This document shows positions 26,498-35,716 of a stretch of 64,000 nt of DNA, piece by piece. Source of the DNA: Fastidiosipila sp963510375. Lineage in GTDB: Bacteria; Bacillota; Clostridia; Saccharofermentanales; Fastidiosipilaceae. The stretch's first letter is position 1. The number at the start of each line of letters is the position of its first letter. The stretch is taken from NCBI GenBank assembly GCA_963510375.1, contig CAUPES010000006.1, forward strand, positions 32,218 through 96,217, given 5' to 3'. A model generated the notes under the pieces. The model was not told the DNA's origin. It ran no database searches and saw only the letters and a list, made by a program, of their open reading frames with translations. A program made the position numbers and the translations under genes.

Positions 26498-27880
26498 TTA
26501 GTTAATATCAATTCTTTTTCGTATATTCTCAATATCATCTACTAATGGATCATTCTCTTTTATAACGCTTTCAATCTTTGTACAAGCATGCATAACTGTT
26601 GTATGATCTTTTCCACCAAATTCTTCGCCAATCTTCTTAAATGGTAAATTAAGGACCTCACGGCATAAATACATAGCAATTTGACGTGGTTCAGTTACAT
26701 TTTTGGACCTTTTACTGGATAGAAGATCTCTTTTACTTACATTGAAATAAGAGACAACCATATCAATAATCATTTCAGGAGTTACTTGCTTAATAGATTT
26801 TGGTTGAATTATATCCTTTAAGGCTTCTTTTGCAGTGTCTACGTCAATAGTACCTGCAAGCAAAGAATATGCCATAACAGTGTTGTAAGCACCTTCTAAC
26901 TCTCTTATATTAGAGGTTATGTTACTTGCAATATATTCAACAACATCATCACTGATATTGTGTCTATTTATTTTTGCATTATGTCTGAGAATTGCCACCC
27001 TAGTCTCATAATCAGGAGCCTGGATATCTACAATTAAACCAGATGAAAATCTTGTTCTAAGTCTTTCCTCAAGCGTTAAAAGGCTTTGAGGTGGTTTATC
27101 ACATGTAATAACAATATTGCTTCCTGCTTCATACAGAGCATTAAATGTGTGGAAAAATTCTTCCTGCATTCTTTCTTTACCAGCAATAAATTGAATATCA
27201 TCAATCAATAGAATGTCGCAATTTCTATATTTATTACGGAAAACTTCGTAGTTATTAACTTGAATAGTATAAATAAACTCGTTTACAAACTGTTCTGTCT
27301 GTACATAGAGTATCTTTTGTTCAGGATAGTTAGTATTAATATAGTTACCAATGGCGTGCATCAAATGTGTTTTACCTAGTCCAGATCCACCATACAGGAA
27401 AATAGGATTAAAAGTGTTAGCTTGAGGGTTTTGAGCCAAGGCAACACACGCCGCATGAGCAAATCTATTTCCGTTACCAACGATAAAATTATCAAAAGTA
27501 AAATTGGGATTGAGCTTACCAGAATTACTATGTGCTTGTTTTTGGGACTCAGTTTCATATTTAATTAAAGGTTCACCAGAAAAAGATTTTGCCTCTAAAT
27601 TACTTAATGCTTCATCTTTACTCAAAACAAATTCAACTTCAAATTTTCTCGAAGTTATTATGTTCAAAGTATTTTCAATTAAAGGAGAAAATTTCTCACA
27701 ATAACTTATGTGAAAATCATTTGGTGCTACTAAGAAAAACTTAGAATCACTAGCAAGAATAGCTTCAAGAGGTTCAAGCCAGGTTGTAAATGAGATTTCA
27801 GAAACTTCATCCTCTAATAAGTCTAATGCCTTTTTCCAAATTATTTCAATATTACTTGTAATTTCTTCATTTATATTCAT
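26498..27880 (-). CDS. dnaA: DnaA replication initiator
   Basis: The 460-residue protein has an N-terminal domain I, a variable linker (about 90-125), an AAA+ domain with Walker A GGSGLGKT at 164-171 and Walker B LLIDDIQF, and the C-terminal DNA-binding domain with the DHTTVMHACTKIE signature. DnaA-ATP oligomerises on DnaA boxes and opens the origin. GGGAGA precedes the ATG. Its location marks the chromosomal origin and fits the co-directional orientation of the genes to its left. Confidence 0.98.
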   Translation of the reverse strand: MNINEEITSNIEIIWKKALDLLEDEVSEISFTTWLEPLEAILASDSKFFLVAPNDFHISYCEKFSPLIENTLNIITSRKFEVEFVLSKDEALSNLEAKSFSGEPLIKYETESQKQAHSNSGKLNPNFTFDNFIVGNGNRFAHAACVALAQNPQANTFNPIFLYGGSGLGKTHLMHAIGNYINTNYPEQKILYVQTEQFVNEFIYTIQVNNYEVFRNKYRNCDILLIDDIQFIAGKERMQEEFFHTFNALYEAGSNIVITCDKPPQSLLTLEERLRTRFSSGLIVDIQAPDYETRVAILRHNAKINRHNISDDVVEYIASNITSNIRELEGAYNTVMAYSLLAGTIDVDTAKEALKDIIQPKSIKQVTPEMIIDMVVSYFNVSKRDLLSSKRSKNVTEPRQIAMYLCREVLNLPFKKIGEEFGGKDHTTVMHACTKIESVIKENDPLVDDIENIRKRIDIN

Positions 27881-27929
27881 CTTGAAGTGTCTCCCAAAAA
27901 TAAGTCTGAATAAATTTGTCGTGTCCTTT

Positions 27930-27938
27930 ATTGTAGCA
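27930..27938 (-). promoter_or_regulatory. Candidate dnaA promoter (extended -10)
   Basis: On the minus strand TGCTACAAT gives an extended -10 about 50 bases before the start. The -35 region is poor. One TTACCAAC copy (28014-28021) lies upstream. Confidence 0.4.
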
Positions 27939-28096
27939 GATATTAAATTTTTTATCTTTGTTTACTATTTTAAACTAGTTGATAGTGAGATTGGTAATTA
28001 AGCATTTAAGGTTACCAACTTGAAAATAAAATATTTTATCAAATTTAAATTATATATAGTATTATATTAAGTATTAATTGCAAAGGAATGATGCCA

Positions 28097-29644
28097 ATGA
28101 AAAAGGAATTATCTTGGAATGAATTATTGAGCACTAATAGAAGTAGAGTTTCATCAAGTAAAGCTAGTAAAAATGATGGTAGAAATGCCTTTGAAAAAGA
28201 TTACCATCGTATAATTTTAAGTGCTTCTTTTAGAAGATTGCAAGATAAGACTCAAGTTTTTCCACTGGATCAAAGTGACTTTGTTCGAACAAGGCTCACA
28301 CATTCATTAGAAGTTTCTTCAGTTGCAAGATCTCTTGGTAGTCAAGTTACCAACATGTTGTCAAAAAGGGGAATGGATAACGTTCCTAATTACCAACAGA
28401 GTAAAGAAATTGGTGATTTATTATCTTGTGCAGGTCTATTGCACGATATTGGTAATCCACCTTTTGGACATTATGGTGAGACAACTATAAGAAACTATTA
28501 TAAAAAAGCTTTAGAGAGATTAACTTTTAAAAATAAGCCTTTAAAATCTTATTTAAATAAGCAAATGGAAGAAGATTTATTAAATTTTGAGGGTAATGCT
28601 CAAGTCTTAAGACTTCTATCAAAGCTTCATTATTTAAAAGATGAGCATGGAATGAATTTAACATATGGTTTATTAAATACTTTAATTAAATATCCTGTTA
28701 ATTCACTCTTAGTTAACCCAGATATTGATGATGTTAGATATCATAAAATGGGATATTTTTGGGCGGAGCGTGATTTATTTAAAGCAATAACTTCAGATAC
28801 GAACACGTTTATTGATAATTTTGATGAAGGCACTAATTTAAAAGATATATTAGAAGATACAAGTATTTTAAATGATAGTGTTAAACAATTAAGCTTTGCA
28901 CCAGAGTTGAGAAATTCTGAAGCTGTTAGACATCCACTAACATATTTACTAGAAGCTGCTGATGATATCTCATATAGAACTGCTGATATTGAAGATGCAT
29001 CACGTAAAGGTAAAATTACATATTCAGATTTAAAATACTATTTAAGTAGATCAAGCAGGATAGCAGACTATGATAAGAATATAGTTGAAACTTATAATCT
29101 AGCAGTTAACAAATTAGATGAATGTTTAAAAGATGCCCAGAATAATCATGAGGAAAAGTCATCACTATATGCAATTCAAAATTGGTTGATTTATATCCAA
29201 AAAATATTAATTGAGTCAATTGGACAAACTTTCGTAGATAATTATCAATTAATTATGAGCGGGAGTTATGTTTATGATCTATTCCATAATAACTTAGCTG
29301 GCCTTATACTTAATGTTCTTGGAGATCTCGCATATGATTATGTGTTTTCTAGTCAATCTATAGTTGAGTTGGAAGTAGCAGCAGATGCGATTATTACAGG
29401 GTTATTGGATAAATTTGTTCCAGCTGCGATAAATTTTGACACAGAAATAGAGCAGAATCCTGTTGAGAAAAGGCTAATAGCATTAATTTCCGACAATTAT
29501 AGACTGGCTTATAAGCGTGAAGCAGAAGGCAAAAGTGAAGGTGAAAAGCTCTATAGACGCTTACTACTAGTAAACGACTACATCTGCGGTATGACAGATA
29601 GTTTTGCTAGAGATCTATACTATAAATTTAATGGTATTTATTAA
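28097..29644 (+). CDS. dgt: dGTP triphosphohydrolase (dGTPase, HD family)
   Basis: The 515-residue protein has the HD-domain metal site: H in RTRLTHSLEV, the HD pair in LLHDIGNPPFGHYGE and a downstream aspartate in ADDISYRTADIEDA. The ARRLQDKTQVF-like N-terminus (here RRLQDKTQVFPL) is typical of dGTPases, which cleave dGTP to deoxyguanosine and triphosphate and control dNTP pools. Three in-frame ATGs occur at 28088, 28091 and 28097. I use 28097 because AAAGGA at 28082-28087 is nine bases before it, but 28088 is possible. It diverges from dnaA. Confidence 0.92.
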   Translation: MKKELSWNELLSTNRSRVSSSKASKNDGRNAFEKDYHRIILSASFRRLQDKTQVFPLDQSDFVRTRLTHSLEVSSVARSLGSQVTNMLSKRGMDNVPNYQQSKEIGDLLSCAGLLHDIGNPPFGHYGETTIRNYYKKALERLTFKNKPLKSYLNKQMEEDLLNFEGNAQVLRLLSKLHYLKDEHGMNLTYGLLNTLIKYPVNSLLVNPDIDDVRYHKMGYFWAERDLFKAITSDTNTFIDNFDEGTNLKDILEDTSILNDSVKQLSFAPELRNSEAVRHPLTYLLEAADDISYRTADIEDASRKGKITYSDLKYYLSRSSRIADYDKNIVETYNLAVNKLDECLKDAQNNHEEKSSLYAIQNWLIYIQKILIESIGQTFVDNYQLIMSGSYVYDLFHNNLAGLILNVLGDLAYDYVFSSQSIVELEVAADAIITGLLDKFVPAAINFDTEIEQNPVEKRLIALISDNYRLAYKREAEGKSEGEKLYRRLLLVNDYICGMTDSFARDLYYKFNGIY

Positions 29645-29687
29645 ATTTTGTTTCAGTGTTATTTAGCTTAGCAATTTAATTATTATT

Positions 29688-29738
29688 AAAATTAATAATT
29701 TCAAAATTTTTAGTTTAAATTAATTAATTATTAATTTT
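29688..29738. terminator. AT-only hairpin between dgt and the transglutaminase gene
   Basis: AAAATTAATAATT (29688-29700) and AATTATTAATTTT (29726-29738) are perfectly complementary over 13 bp. The right arm overlaps the stop codon of the convergent gene. With no G or C in the stem, terminator strength is doubtful. Confidence 0.4.
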
Positions 29739-32306
29739 ACCTTGTCCCGGTGGGAGAATACGTTTAAAGGTGTAATTTAAATTGCCTAATTCTTCTTGGA
29801 CAAAAGCTTCTAATACATCAAATTCATGTGCCAACACCTGCAACTTATCCTCAGAAATACCATTACGACTATATTTATTTTCTACTATAATTCTTGCAAG
29901 CTCTTGCCAATTAATTCTAGATTTAAACTCATTACCAACAGAATTATCTTGCTTGCTGTTTAAATAATCAATCTCAGTATTTTCTAATAACTGTGCTAAA
30001 TCTAATTCAGTCATACTCGCATTTAGACTAAATTTATTTAAGATTCCATGTAGATTCAATAATTCATTCCAATAGTAATTAGCATGAGCTTTTCTATCAT
30101 TGAACTTATCTTTCATAAAATCAAAATTATGAATATTATTTATAAATTTCATTCTGTATCGGTAATACAGATAGGCAAGAAGCAATAATAGAGCTATAGC
30201 TGAAATAATTAGCAAAGTGGACCAAAGTGCTTTGAAATCAATTTGTGACCTTTTTTGATCTTGCTCGGCTAAAGTTGTTGTACTTGTAGTATTAGAACTA
30301 CTTGAACTTGGAGTAGTTGTACTTTCATTATTGTTTTCAGTTGTAGGCTTAGCACTTGGAGTCGTAGTAGGCTCTGGTGTTGGGCTCGGAGTAGGTGTAG
30401 GCTCAACATTATCTTTGTTAGAGTTATCACCATATCCAGGCGTAGGGTCTAGCGTAACCCATCCAAGACCATTCAAATAAACTTCAGTCCAGGCATGTGC
30501 ATATTTTGAGTTTAAGAAAGAACTACTTCCACCATTTGTTTTACTCAAATCTCTCAGAGTATAACCTTCGACATATCTAGCAGGAATACCATTTAACCTT
30601 GCCAGCATAGTCATGGCAGTAGCATAATAAGTACAATAACCAATTTTAGTACTCAAGAAGTGTTCTAAAAAGTCAACATTATCAGACGGAGTTTCGACAT
30701 TCAAACTATAAGAAAAATCAGGGTTATTGATAAAGTAACTTAATAAAGCTTGAACAGTTGTATATGGCCCAGTGCTTTCGGCGGTTAAACTTTTTGCTAG
30801 TTCATAAATAGATCCACCTGCTTGATAAAGAGGAGAATCTGGAACTTGTAGATAATTCTTGTATGCATTTTCCTGGTTGCTTAAAGTTTTATTTTCCGAA
30901 GCAAATTGTTTAGCAGCAGAATCTAATTCGGATAAATTACTTATATTAGGTTTATTTCCATTAAAACCAAGACTTTCTGCATCAATATCGTAAGTAGAAA
31001 CACCATAAAAATGCTTATTATTAAAAGATTCTTTTGCATAAACCATTGCAGCTTGATTGAAATAAAAGAGTAAAGCTTCATCTCTGCTTGATTTTAAGCG
31101 AGTGGGAGTACCACTTAAGAACAAAATTTGAGTACCTTGACGTAAAGGTTTCAATTCATAGGAATAATTTTTAAAGACTTCATTTTCATCAATATTATGT
31201 AAATGCTTGAAAAAATCTTTATTAGCAGGTTCATTAAATACTTCAATCTCGGATCCACTATTGAAAGGTGAATTATATCTATAGTTAGGATTGTTAACCG
31301 TCCTAAACCATGACAATCCATTATAAAAGTCAGAACTTTGAATTTTTAGAAGTTGTGGGGCTGTTCCAGTAAGTTCAGCAATCTTCTGATCTTTTAGCTC
31401 AATTGATCCGCCTAACCTATTAGTTAAAGGGTAGAAACCGTCTTGCCCAATTGAATAGGAGTTTACACTAAGTTCGTTTTGGAAAGAGCTAGGGAATATC
31501 GTCATAACATCATCGACAATACCTTGCCAGAAGGGAGAGTAGATCCTATTGTAATTTGTACTTTTTCCAAAGAATGTAGCTAAGATAATTGAAATTATTA
31601 CAATAAAAATCAAGTGAATTCCAACTTTTCCTAAATGCTTATTAGTAGACTTAGGAGATGCTGTTTGGAACAAATTATGTAAATAGGAAGAACTCATTAA
31701 AGTCATAATAACTGAGATTGCCAATAATGGAATTATATAAATAAATAAATTTGATATATTTAAATATATTCCAAGAGTCAATGTTAAGATTGTATAAATC
31801 CAAGGATACCAGTGAGTAGATATTTTCTGAATAAGTAGGGTGGAGAGCAATGTATTTATGAATAGAGTAGAGAAGCCTATAAATGAATATGCCTTTGCAT
31901 CAGCACCTGTGAAATTGTTTTTGAAGAAACTAAAGCCTTCAGTAGAAAATTTCCCTAATAAACTAAGAGAGTCGTTGAAAATACCTTCAAATGGACGCAA
32001 ACTGTTACCAACAAAACCTCTAAAACTAGGGACTAAAAGAGCAAGGGAGAATATTACCAACACACTCAATACTCCTGCACTAATTTTCCAGTTATAGAAC
32101 ATTAAGGTAAATATTAAAATTATTACCAAAGTGAAAATTAAACCACCAATAAACGAAATAGGAAAGTTGGTAATCTTCACGAGCAGAATATTGGAGAATA
32201 GAGCAAAAATAAAGGTCAATGAAGCTAGAATAAATTCTTTTTTGAATTTATTTCCAGTAAATTTATTTTCTACAGTAGAAATATTATTGTTAGTAGAATT
32301 ACTCAT
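29724..32306 (-). CDS. Membrane transglutaminase-like protein (TgpA/DUF3488 type)
   Basis: The 860-residue protein has five to seven N-terminal membrane helices (residues 25-250), an extracytoplasmic region, and a transglutaminase-like core with the catalytic triad C558 (GYCTYYA), H604 (YAHAWTEV) and D620 (LDPTPGYG). A Pro/Thr/Ser-rich linker (635-690) and a final helix (700-720) follow, with a DUF4129-like cytosolic tail. The start codon directly abuts the stop of the DUF58 gene (TAAATG). Together with moxR and DUF58 it forms the widespread moxR-DUF58-tgpA operon, thought to act on cell-surface proteins. The substrate is unknown. Confidence 0.88.
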   Translation of the reverse strand: MSNSTNNNISTVENKFTGNKFKKEFILASLTFIFALFSNILLVKITNFPISFIGGLIFTLVIILIFTLMFYNWKISAGVLSVLVIFSLALLVPSFRGFVGNSLRPFEGIFNDSLSLLGKFSTEGFSFFKNNFTGADAKAYSFIGFSTLFINTLLSTLLIQKISTHWYPWIYTILTLTLGIYLNISNLFIYIIPLLAISVIMTLMSSSYLHNLFQTASPKSTNKHLGKVGIHLIFIVIISIILATFFGKSTNYNRIYSPFWQGIVDDVMTIFPSSFQNELSVNSYSIGQDGFYPLTNRLGGSIELKDQKIAELTGTAPQLLKIQSSDFYNGLSWFRTVNNPNYRYNSPFNSGSEIEVFNEPANKDFFKHLHNIDENEVFKNYSYELKPLRQGTQILFLSGTPTRLKSSRDEALLFYFNQAAMVYAKESFNNKHFYGVSTYDIDAESLGFNGNKPNISNLSELDSAAKQFASENKTLSNQENAYKNYLQVPDSPLYQAGGSIYELAKSLTAESTGPYTTVQALLSYFINNPDFSYSLNVETPSDNVDFLEHFLSTKIGYCTYYATAMTMLARLNGIPARYVEGYTLRDLSKTNGGSSSFLNSKYAHAWTEVYLNGLGWVTLDPTPGYGDNSNKDNVEPTPTPSPTPEPTTTPSAKPTTENNNESTTTPSSSSSNTTSTTTLAEQDQKRSQIDFKALWSTLLIISAIALLLLLAYLYYRYRMKFINNIHNFDFMKDKFNDRKAHANYYWNELLNLHGILNKFSLNASMTELDLAQLLENTEIDYLNSKQDNSVGNEFKSRINWQELARIIVENKYSRNGISEDKLQVLAHEFDVLEAFVQEELGNLNYTFKRILPPGQGKINN

Positions 32307-33677
32307 TTACTTTTTCTCCTTTGCTCCAAGTTCCTTATAGGGTTCGAGTGAAGAAACCTTGTTGGTAATAATTTTTACTTTGGATCTGACTAGTTTCTTA
32401 ATCGTATTATCCAAGTCTTTTTGATTTTCATTATGCATAAATAGCAAAATTACTTGAGATCCAGATTCTTGTATACGTAATAATTCATTAATTAATTTAT
32501 CGTGGATACGTGCAGTACAGATGACGACAGCTCGATAAACCTTGTTTTGCAGACCTTTGTCCATCATTTCAGTTAGACTGGAACGGTTTTCTAGAACATT
32601 ACAAGCTAATTGGAAGTCATTATTTTTTAGTCTGAGATCACCTTTTTTGATCTGACCTTTCCAATACATTAATTCTTCATAAAACTTAATCGGTTCTAAA
32701 CCTTCTCCTAGAGCAGAGTAAGCAGTTTCATCAAGTAGCAGATTAAGTGGCCCTTCAGTCCTAGAGAAATGGCGCATACTAGCAGCAATTATCTCAGTTG
32801 CATTATTAGAATAATTATATGGGTCAACACATGAATCTGGGATTTTTGGATCTAAGATGAAGAGGATACCACCTTGACGAGGATCTTCAAACTCTCTGGT
32901 TAACCACTCATTATTACGAGCACTCAATTTCCAGTGAATTTGTTTCATCCTATCTCCTTGTTGGTAGGTTCTAACCTTAGCTATAGTGTCAACTTCATTA
33001 CTAACTTTTTTATTGTTATTGCTAATTAAAATTTGCTCAGGATCCATCAGTACACCAAATTCGCTTAACTTCCAGATTTTTGGATTTGGTAACACTTCTA
33101 AATTTATAACGGATGTATATTTATGTGTTTTTCTATCGTAAATGCTCCTTTTTGGTAATGGCAAGTAGAAAAAACCAAACAAATCTTGTAAAACTATTGA
33201 GTCAGTTCCGACTTTATAGTTACCTTTGTGCTTAGATTTTAAAAAAATATTATGTGTTATTAATGCATTTTGTGGTAGGGCTAAAGAAATTAGCTTGTTT
33301 GAACTTACAAAATGAGGTTTTCTGTATAGCCTGAAATTATATAAATTAGAAATTTTCTTAGAAGAGTTTTTTTCCAGTTTTAGAATTCTATCATTACGAG
33401 GTAAGTTAAATTCTAATTTCATGAGAGGAAAGTAAAAAGGACTTTTATTTTCGACTTCTAGAGTAATATTAAAGTTCTCAGTACGATAAACACGTGTCTT
33501 ATCACTGATAAGATTTACTTTGACAAAGTAGCGTCCAATTAGCAATAGTATGAAGGATGATAGCGGCAAAGCAATCAGTAAAATGAGCAGGTATAACAAA
33601 GCCTGATAAGAGTTATAGCTATACAGGGCATACGTTAAAAGTATTAATAATAAATATGAAAAAAATCTGTTGCTCAT
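32307..33677 (-). CDS. DUF58 domain protein
   Basis: The 456-residue protein has two N-terminal membrane helices (about 5-50), a beta-rich region and the DUF58 core with the hallmark GDRMKQIHWKLSARNNEWLTREFE (given in part as GDRMKQIHWK). A von Willebrand A-like stretch follows (GGILFILD and later ALLDETAY-like strands). DUF58 proteins pair with MoxR AAA+ ATPases and are thought to need them for folding or assembly. It lies between moxR and the transglutaminase gene, with the stop codon touching the next start. The function is inferred from the operon. Confidence 0.88.
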   Translation of the reverse strand: MSNRFFSYLLLILLTYALYSYNSYQALLYLLILLIALPLSSFILLLIGRYFVKVNLISDKTRVYRTENFNITLEVENKSPFYFPLMKLEFNLPRNDRILKLEKNSSKKISNLYNFRLYRKPHFVSSNKLISLALPQNALITHNIFLKSKHKGNYKVGTDSIVLQDLFGFFYLPLPKRSIYDRKTHKYTSVINLEVLPNPKIWKLSEFGVLMDPEQILISNNNKKVSNEVDTIAKVRTYQQGDRMKQIHWKLSARNNEWLTREFEDPRQGGILFILDPKIPDSCVDPYNYSNNATEIIAASMRHFSRTEGPLNLLLDETAYSALGEGLEPIKFYEELMYWKGQIKKGDLRLKNNDFQLACNVLENRSSLTEMMDKGLQNKVYRAVVICTARIHDKLINELLRIQESGSQVILLFMHNENQKDLDNTIKKLVRSKVKIITNKVSSLEPYKELGAKEKK

Positions 33678-33720
33678 AATGATTAAATTGTATTTATAAT
33701 CCTTAATGTATTCATATCCT

Positions 33721-33754
33721 AAACATATAAGCTAGGTATTAGGCTTATATGTTT
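33721..33754 (-). other. Stable hairpin between moxR and DUF58 gene
   Basis: AAACATATAAGC (33721-33732) pairs perfectly over 12 bp with GCTTATATGTTT (33743-33754) around a 10-base loop. There is no good T tract on the minus strand, so it is more likely a partial terminator or RNA-stability element than a full stop. Confidence 0.55.
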
Positions 33755-33765
33755 AAGTATTAAAC

Positions 33766-34710
33766 TTAAGCTTTTGGTATAGGAGTAGACTTAAGAATAT
33801 CTCTGATAACTTGTTCTTCGCTGATATCACTTAACTCAGCGTCTTGATGCAAGATTAATCTGTGAGCTAGGCAATATGGTGCCAAGAATTGGATGTCATC
33901 AGGAATAACGTAATCTCTACCTTGTAGGAGTGCACGACCTTTAGCAGCTTGAACTAACATTAGCGCACCACGAGGAGAAATTCCTAACTTCACTTGAGGG
34001 TGTTGCCTACTAGCGTTAGATAATTGAGCTACATACTCATATAAAGCAGGAGCTACATATATATCGATTGCTGCTTTTTGTATTTCCATTAGATCTTCAA
34101 TTGACAAAACTTCCTGCAAATTATCAAGAGGTGAAACACCTGAGTGAGTATCGTAGATACGCATTTCTTCTTGGATATTAGGGTAGCGGAGGTTAGTTTT
34201 TATCATGAAGCGGTCAAGTTGTGCTTCTGGCAATGGATATGTACCAATTTGGTCAACAGCATTCTGGGTTGACACAACCATGAATGGATCAGGTAGTTTG
34301 TAAGTGACACCATCAACTGTAACTTGTCTATCTTGCATTGCTTCAAGTAACGATGATTGAGTTTTTGGTGAAGAACGGTTAATCTCATCAGCCAGGACAA
34401 GATTAGTCATAATTGCACCGGGATGGAATTGGAATTCTCCGACTTTAGGATTATACATATTAAAACCAGTAATATCTGAAGGCATTACATCAGGTGTGAA
34501 TTGAATACGCTTGAAATCAAGTCCTAGAGATTTGGCCAATGCTGAGGCAAGAGTAGTTTTACCAATTCCAGGAACATCTTCTAACAAAACGTGCCCACGA
34601 CTTATAAGCCCAACCAACAGAAGTTCGAGAGCCTCACTTTGTCCAATAACTATTTGATTAACATTATTTTTAACCTTATTAATTAAATTTGCAGTTTCTT
34701 TAATGTCCAT
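33766..34710 (-). CDS. MoxR-family AAA+ ATPase
   Basis: The 314-residue protein has Walker A DVPGIGKTTLA near residues 40-50, Walker B LVLADEINR, sensor 1 STQNAVDQ, and the C-terminal lid seen in AAA_3/AAA_lid_2 proteins. MoxR ATPases act as chaperones that mature or activate partner proteins, often von Willebrand A-type, which agrees with the DUF58 gene following. A candidate -10 (TATAAT, 34826-34831 on the minus strand) lies about 110 bases upstream and shares its flank with the prsA-like promoter. Confidence in the family is high; the exact job is unknown. Confidence 0.93.
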   Translation of the reverse strand: MDIKETANLINKVKNNVNQIVIGQSEALELLLVGLISRGHVLLEDVPGIGKTTLASALAKSLGLDFKRIQFTPDVMPSDITGFNMYNPKVGEFQFHPGAIMTNLVLADEINRSSPKTQSSLLEAMQDRQVTVDGVTYKLPDPFMVVSTQNAVDQIGTYPLPEAQLDRFMIKTNLRYPNIQEEMRIYDTHSGVSPLDNLQEVLSIEDLMEIQKAAIDIYVAPALYEYVAQLSNASRQHPQVKLGISPRGALMLVQAAKGRALLQGRDYVIPDDIQFLAPYCLAHRLILHQDAELSDISEEQVIRDILKSTPIPKA

Positions 34711-34876
34711 AATTTCCCTTTCGAATCTTGTTTTAGATCAAGTTAGTCACGTAAATTTTTAACAAATTGTCTTAACAAAATCTATTAAAATCTATTAATT
34801 TATCTTTCAAAATAAAGTAAAAATTATTATAAAGTACATCAATTTTATCACTTTAAGCCCAATGACTCTATTAATA

Positions 34877-35626
34877 TCATTTTAATAAATCTTTACTAGC
34901 ATAATCTTTGAACATGAATAGCCCGTACTTCCTACAAACCCTAGTCAGCTGACGTGAGAGTAAAGGTGAGAGGAAGGACAGGAATATCGCTGTAGATATA
35001 CCATGTGCTAGATTAAAAGGTACGCCTTGTGCAAGTGTAGTGTAAATGGCTAACTCTCCTTGATAAGTGTAGAGGAATAAAATCGAACTAGCGTCAACAA
35101 TTAGTCCGTAAATGAGAAAAGTAAACACAAAGGATAGGCTAACTTCTTGCCAAAGTTTAAGTTTATGCTTGAGATTTACAAGTGAAAAACATCCGGCAAA
35201 AAAACCGACCAAGGCCATGCCAAGCATTTGGAATGGTGTATGAAAGCTATGTCCAAAGAAAAAGTTAGACAAAAACATAGATAAAAGTCCGATTAAAAAG
35301 CCAGGCCCCTTGCCTAGGCAAAGACCAGAGATGAATACAACTGCTGCAGTTGGTTTAATTTGTGGTAAGGCAAAGAAAGCAACTCTTCCAACGACAGATA
35401 GAGTAGCGAGTGATGCCATGAGAGCAATTTCTTTGGATGATATGTTTTTCTTTTCTATATAGAACATGCTGTATATCAAGGTTTCTACAATTAGAATAAC
35501 TGCGAAGATAAAGAATTTATCAATGAAAAATTGCAACCAAATAAACAAGGTAATTATTATGGTGACGAAAAATATAATGTTTGAAATTAGGGTGTGATTT
35601 AACAAAAATTTCTTTACTTTATCCAT
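34877..35626 (-). CDS. ECF transporter S component, probably cobalamin-specific (CbrT-like)
   Basis: The 249-residue integral membrane protein has six or seven helices. A Gly/Ala-rich core includes ATLSVVGRV, LCLGKGPGFLIG and LGMALVGFFAG, the pattern of ECF substrate-binding (S) subunits. The extra N-terminal helix pair is longer than in small S components. It ends an operon with the fused ATPase, the T component and DUF4430 proteins under a cobalamin riboswitch, so the substrate is inferred to be cobalamin or another corrinoid. I start at the ATG preceded by AAAGGA, not at the upstream in-frame ATG at 35653. Confidence 0.82.
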   Translation of the reverse strand: MDKVKKFLLNHTLISNIIFFVTIIITLFIWLQFFIDKFFIFAVILIVETLIYSMFYIEKKNISSKEIALMASLATLSVVGRVAFFALPQIKPTAAVVFISGLCLGKGPGFLIGLLSMFLSNFFFGHSFHTPFQMLGMALVGFFAGCFSLVNLKHKLKLWQEVSLSFVFTFLIYGLIVDASSILFLYTYQGELAIYTTLAQGVPFNLAHGISTAIFLSFLSPLLSRQLTRVCRKYGLFMFKDYASKDLLK

Positions 35627-35716
35627 TACGTATTCCTTTTCTGTAGTCCTCATTGTTCGTTCTTTTCTAGTCGAGAGTCCATCTTGTCCCTAAGGATTCA
35701 TAACTTTAATCAGTTC

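Noticed and set aside
27881..28096. oriC upstream of dnaA
   Set aside because: AT-rich but I could find no DnaA-box-like 9-mers; only one TTACCAAC and promoter-like sequences.
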